Part shown: piece by piece, positions 60,111-64,000 of the stretch
Layout of the letters: every line of letters begins with the position of its first letter
Numbering within the stretch: position 1 is the first letter of the stretch
DNA from: an uncultured Caulobacteraceae bacterium
GTDB lineage: Bacteria; Pseudomonadota; Alphaproteobacteria; Caulobacterales; Caulobacteraceae
NCBI GenBank assembly: GCA_903872075.1
Contig: CAIQJF010000072.1
Coordinates: 53,546-117,545, forward strand
Reading direction: 5' to 3'
DNA: 64,000 nucleotides
Notes under the pieces: model-generated
The model's input: only the letters and a program-made list of their open reading frames with translations
What the model was told of the DNA's origin: nothing
Database searches by the model: none
Made by a program: the position numbers and the translations under genes

Positions 60111-61535
60111 ATGAACACGAATACCGCCATTGCGACAACGACCCACGCACCAGTAACAGTCTGGTCGAAGGCCAGCCATGCCTTGCGACATGAGATGGGT
60201 GATGACGCCTTCGGTTCGTGGCTCGCGCCCGCCTGTCTGAAGATGGGCCCGGACGGGACCCTTTGCCTTGTTACGCCCACCGGCGTGGCTCGCGACTGGA
60301 TCCGCCGCTATGCGTGGCGGCGGATCGGTGAACTTTGGGCGGCGAACGACCCGGATGGCCGCGCGCTGAATCTGAAGACCCGTCTCGAGTACGAGGCGGA
60401 AGGCGGTGAGGCCGGTGACTCCCTCGTCGCCGAGCCCGAGCCGCAACTCACCGCCGGAGCGGCGGCGGAGGACGCGACCTCGCCTCACGGCTGCCGCACA
60501 AGCCCGCTTCAGGAACGTTTCACCTTCGCGACGTTCGTCGCCGGCCCCTCGAACGAATTTGCCCATGCGGTCGCCCGGCGCGTGGCGTCCTGGTCCGACG
60601 GCCACTTCAATCCGGTCATCTTCCACGGCCCCTATGGGTTCGGAAAGACCCATCTTCTCAACGCCCTGGCATGGGAAGCCATCAAGACGGCGCCCGACCG
60701 CAAGGTCGTCTACATGACCTCCGAACGGTTTCTGTCGAGCTTCATCCAGGCGGTGATGGATCGCCGCATGGCGGCGTTCAAGGAGTCCCTGCGATCGGCC
60801 GACCTGCTGCTGATCGACGATGTTCAGTTTATCGGCGGGAAACACTCGACGCAGGAGGAGCTGTTCCACACCCTCGCGGCTCTGATGGAAGACGGGCGGC
60901 GGGTCGTGCTGTCTGCCGATCGCCCGCCGGCGGCGCTCACCGAAATCGACGCGCGACTACGCTCCCATCTCTCGGCGGGTCTTGTCTGCGGGATCGAAAC
61001 CGCTGACCGCGAGCTGCGCATGGGTATCCTGGAGCGCAAGGTCCAGGTCATGGGCGAGCGCCAGGGTTTCTCCGGCGCGCTGCGTCCCGACGTCGCGGGA
61101 TTCCTCGCCGACCGCTTCTCCGACAGCGTTCGCGAGCTCGAAGGCGCGCTGAACGTGTTGATCGCGCGCATCGGCGGTGGCGTGACCACCCTGTCGCTCG
61201 ACGAAGCCCAAACCCTGCTGCGCCCCCACCTGCGCGGCGGAGAGAAGCGGATCACGGTCGACGAGATTCAGAAGGCGACGGCGGAACAGTTCGGTCTCAA
61301 GCAGTCGGATCTGATCTCGCCCGGCCGCGCGCGCGCGCTGGCCAGGCCTCGCCAGGCGGCGATGTGGCTCGCCAAGCAACTGACCACCAGGTCCCTGCCG
61401 GATATCGGCCGGCGGTTCGGCGGGAGGGATCACACCACCGTGCTTCACGCGGTGAGGCGGATCGAGGAACTGCGGCTGGGCGACCCTCAGCTGGCCCGGG
61501 ACCTGGAAGTCCTGCTGCGTAAACTGCGGGGCTGA
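60111..61535 (+). CDS. dnaA: Chromosomal replication initiator DnaA
   Basis: ATG 60111 gives 474 residues; the track's start at 60030 reads leader sequence. Domain I (WSKASHALRHEMGDDAFGSWLAP) is followed by an acidic linker and the AAA+ core: Walker A GPYGFGKTHLLNAL, Walker B LLLIDDVQFIGGK, then box VII RLRSHLSAGLVCGI where the usual second Arg is His. Domain IV has the DnaA-box-binding signature GGRDHTTVLHAVRRI. Expression is probably controlled by the long leader and GANTC sites. Confidence 0.96.
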   Translation: MNTNTAIATTTHAPVTVWSKASHALRHEMGDDAFGSWLAPACLKMGPDGTLCLVTPTGVARDWIRRYAWRRIGELWAANDPDGRALNLKTRLEYEAEGGEAGDSLVAEPEPQLTAGAAAEDATSPHGCRTSPLQERFTFATFVAGPSNEFAHAVARRVASWSDGHFNPVIFHGPYGFGKTHLLNALAWEAIKTAPDRKVVYMTSERFLSSFIQAVMDRRMAAFKESLRSADLLLIDDVQFIGGKHSTQEELFHTLAALMEDGRRVVLSADRPPAALTEIDARLRSHLSAGLVCGIETADRELRMGILERKVQVMGERQGFSGALRPDVAGFLADRFSDSVRELEGALNVLIARIGGGVTTLSLDEAQTLLRPHLRGGEKRITVDEIQKATAEQFGLKQSDLISPGRARALARPRQAAMWLAKQLTTRSLPDIGRRFGGRDHTTVLHAVRRIEELRLGDPQLARDLEVLLRKLRG

Positions 61536-61566
61536 CGCCCCCCCGGGCGCGCGGCCAGGGCGGCCG

Positions 61567-62451
61567 TCAGGCTTTCGGCGCGACGCCGTGCTTTGCGAGG
61601 AATGCGAGTAGTCGCGCCCAGCCGTCCGCGGCGTCCGTGGCATTGTAGCTGGCGCGGTAGTCCGCGTGGAAACCATGCTGGGCGTCCGGGTAGACGATGA
61701 TCTCGCTGTCGGACTTGCCCGCCTTCGCCAGCGCCTCGCGCATCGCCGGCGCGCCGCCGGCAAGGGCGTCCTTGGCGCCATAGAGCCCCAGCACCGGCGC
61801 ATGGAGCTGATCGACATGTTCGATCGGCCACAGCCGGTTGGGGTCGTCCGGCGCGCCCGGCGGCCGGACCATCTTGCCGTACCAGGCCACGCCGGCCTTC
61901 AGCCGCGGAAACCTCTCACAGGCCAGCCAGGTCACGCCGCCGCCATAACAGAAGCCGGTAATGGCGATCTTCGACCCATCGACATAGGGCCGGGCCTCGA
62001 GAAAGGTCAGGGCCGCGCCGACGTCGCCCATGACCTGAGGGTCAGGCGCCTGCATGACGATCTTCAGGACGGCGCTGATGTCCGAGATCGGCGCGGGGTC
62101 GGCGACCCGCACGAAGAAGGCCGGCGCGATGGCGACATAGCCCAGCTTGGCCAGACGCCGGCACACGTCCTTGATGTAGTCGTGCACCCCGAAGATTTCG
62201 GACGCCACGATCACCGCCGGATGGCGCCCCTTGCCTTTCGGCCTGGCGACGTAGGCGGGCAAGTCGAAGCCCTGTGACGGCAGGGACACGGTTTCGATGA
62301 CCAGGCCCGCCTCATCGGTGTGGATCGGTTCGGCGAACGCGCTGAGCGCCGCGGCGGCATAGCCGGAGAAAAAGACCGCCCCGGCCACGCCGCGCCGGGT
62401 CAGCCGCAGGCTGGCTGAACGTTTCTCAGCTCCGGTGGAGGTATTCTGCAT
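61567..62451 (-). CDS. Dienelactone hydrolase family protein, exported
   Basis: This 294-residue alpha/beta hydrolase has catalytic Cys in ITGFCYGGGVTW, Asp in YGAKDALAGG and His in DAQHGFHADYR, the dienelactone-hydrolase triad. The N-terminus SLRLTRRGVAGAVFFSGYAAAALSAFA resembles a Tat signal (twin Arg), so periplasmic location is likely. Substrate unknown; carboxymethylenebutenolidase-like activity possible. Convergent with dnaA. Confidence 0.85.
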   Translation of the reverse strand: MQNTSTGAEKRSASLRLTRRGVAGAVFFSGYAAAALSAFAEPIHTDEAGLVIETVSLPSQGFDLPAYVARPKGKGRHPAVIVASEIFGVHDYIKDVCRRLAKLGYVAIAPAFFVRVADPAPISDISAVLKIVMQAPDPQVMGDVGAALTFLEARPYVDGSKIAITGFCYGGGVTWLACERFPRLKAGVAWYGKMVRPPGAPDDPNRLWPIEHVDQLHAPVLGLYGAKDALAGGAPAMREALAKAGKSDSEIIVYPDAQHGFHADYRASYNATDAADGWARLLAFLAKHGVAPKA

Positions 62452-62516
62452 GGGTCATCTCCTGGATCGGCGGCCATGCTCCACCGGCGACGCCGCTCTG
62501 TCAAAGTCGCCCGCCG

Positions 62517-63140
62517 TCAACCGGCCCTGCGGAGGGTAAGATTGAGCCGTCCGCCGCCGGCAATGAGCCGCGATGATCCCGCGATCACCCGGTCGACGCC
62601 GTGGAAGGCCAGCCGATCCGGCCCTGCCAGCACGCAGACGTCCCCCGACGCCAGCCGCACCGAGCGCGATGGCGCCTGGCGCGTGGTTCCGCCGATCCGG
62701 AACACGGCGGTGTCGCCCAGGGAGACCGACACCACCGGAAAACTGAAGTCGGCCTCGTCGCGATCCTGGTGAAGCGCCATGCGCGCACCGCTTTGGTACA
62801 GGTTGACCAGGCAGCAGTCAGGGTCCCCGGCGGCGTCGGTCACGGTGCGCCAAAGCCGGATCAGAGACTCCGGAATCGGCGGCCATGGAGCGCCCGTCTC
62901 CGGGTGACGGGCCTGATAGCGATAGCCGCGCGCATCGGTCACCCAACCGAGCGTCCCCAGATTGGTCATGGCGACGCTCATGCGCCGCCCGCCCGGGGTC
63001 AGCGGACGATAGAATGGCGCCTCCCCTGACAGCCGCAGCACGGCGTCGGCCAGGGCAGCCTGCTCGCCAGCGGCGAGGAAACCGGGATGGAGCGCAAATC
63101 CCATCAAATTGGGCCGATTCCCGTCCCGTTCCGCGGTCAT
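62517..63140 (-). CDS. alkB: AlkB-like 2OG/Fe(II) DNA-repair dioxygenase
   Basis: ATG 63140 gives 207 residues. Fe ligands HQDRDE (in RMALHQDRDEADFSFPVVSVSLGDTAVFRIGG) and His in RLAFHGVDRVI, then Arg-rich RLNLTLRRAG, match AlkB, which removes methyl lesions (1-meA, 3-meC) by oxidation. NLYQSGARMALHQD is a close AlkB signature. Divergent from dnaK across 225 bases. Confidence 0.9.
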   Translation of the reverse strand: MTAERDGNRPNLMGFALHPGFLAAGEQAALADAVLRLSGEAPFYRPLTPGGRRMSVAMTNLGTLGWVTDARGYRYQARHPETGAPWPPIPESLIRLWRTVTDAAGDPDCCLVNLYQSGARMALHQDRDEADFSFPVVSVSLGDTAVFRIGGTTRQAPSRSVRLASGDVCVLAGPDRLAFHGVDRVIAGSSRLIAGGGRLNLTLRRAG

Positions 63141-63344
63141 TGGGATCACTCCGCCCTTGCGACGCCCGCCACGGTTCCCATATCGGGTCCGCAGGCGAGG
63201 CCTTCCTAACGGTCGGCTCCACGCCACATCAAGAGCATGGCCACGGCGGCCGGATCATGAGGTCCGTACGCCCGGCCGACCTGGGAACGGCTGCGACGAA
63301 GGCGCTTCGACAACTAAGAAGGCCAAAGCCGCCGTTCGCCTTAA

Positions 63345-64000
<656 letters not shown>

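Noticed and set aside
59699-61535. Replication origin next to dnaA
   Set aside because: No cluster of DnaA boxes was seen, and in Caulobacter the origin lies by hemE rather than at dnaA.

Overview
The window is GC-rich, gene-dense alphaproteobacterial chromosome. The right part (about 30-64 kb) looks like Caulobacterales. It holds a DivL-type histidine kinase homologue whose phospho-acceptor His is a Tyr, a CC0125/CC1285-type lipoprotein, and a chromosomal block dut-coaBC ... ubiB-ubiE-mutM ... rpsT-dnaA ... dnaK, with a pair of GANTC (CcrM-type) sites in the dnaA leader. The left part is a full phototrophy and carbon-fixation block. All assignments come from reading translated sequence and remembered family features; no database search was run.

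Layout. 1-16.7 kb: photosynthesis gene cluster, bchD (5' truncated)-bchO-crtI-crtB-small ORF, convergent crtC-crtD, then divergent crtE-crtF-bchC-bchX-bchY-bchZ-pufB-pufA-pufL-pufM, closed by an intrinsic terminator. 17-19.2 kb: an LH2 operon pucB-pucA-pucC on the minus strand. 19.4-29.7 kb: cbbR divergent from cbbF-cbbP-cbbT-cbbA-cbbL-cbbS-cbbX-cbbE-cbbY, a complete Calvin-cycle operon with red-type (form IC-like) RuBisCO, its activase and two accessory enzymes. 29.8-40.7 kb: miscellaneous housekeeping and metabolic genes, including divL. 40.8-47.8 kb: a tightly packed minus-strand run maeB-hsp70-like-adenosine/adenine deaminase-like-2OG oxygenase-NCS1 permease. 47.9-64 kb: core chromosomal genes (dapB, sodB, dut, coaBC, ubiB, ubiE, mutM, rpsT, dnaA, alkB-like, start of dnaK).

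How it works together. The bch and crt genes make bacteriochlorophyll and methoxylated/hydroxylated carotenoids. The puf genes make LH1 and the reaction-centre L/M subunits. pucBAC makes a peripheral antenna whose alpha subunit carries Phe44-Leu45, the residue pair of low-light B800-820 (LH3) complexes. The cbb operon provides CO2 fixation. The four promoter regions crtI, crtD/crtE, bchX and puc each carry TGT-N12-ACA or near-matching PpsR/CrtJ-type operators overlapping sigma70-like promoter elements, so oxygen/light repression is predicted. The ppsR gene itself is not in the window.

Points most worth a second look: the LH3-like PucA; photosynthesis, LH2 and RuBisCO operons packed together on what looks like a Caulobacterales chromosome; genes that lack an ordinary start codon but have a CTG overlapping the upstream stop (crtC, the NCS1 permease, perhaps the deaminase); a possible leaderless crtI mRNA; a 39-codon upstream ORF coupled to bchX; the DivL homologue; the structured dnaA leader; and a 22-codon relic of an ABC ATPase.
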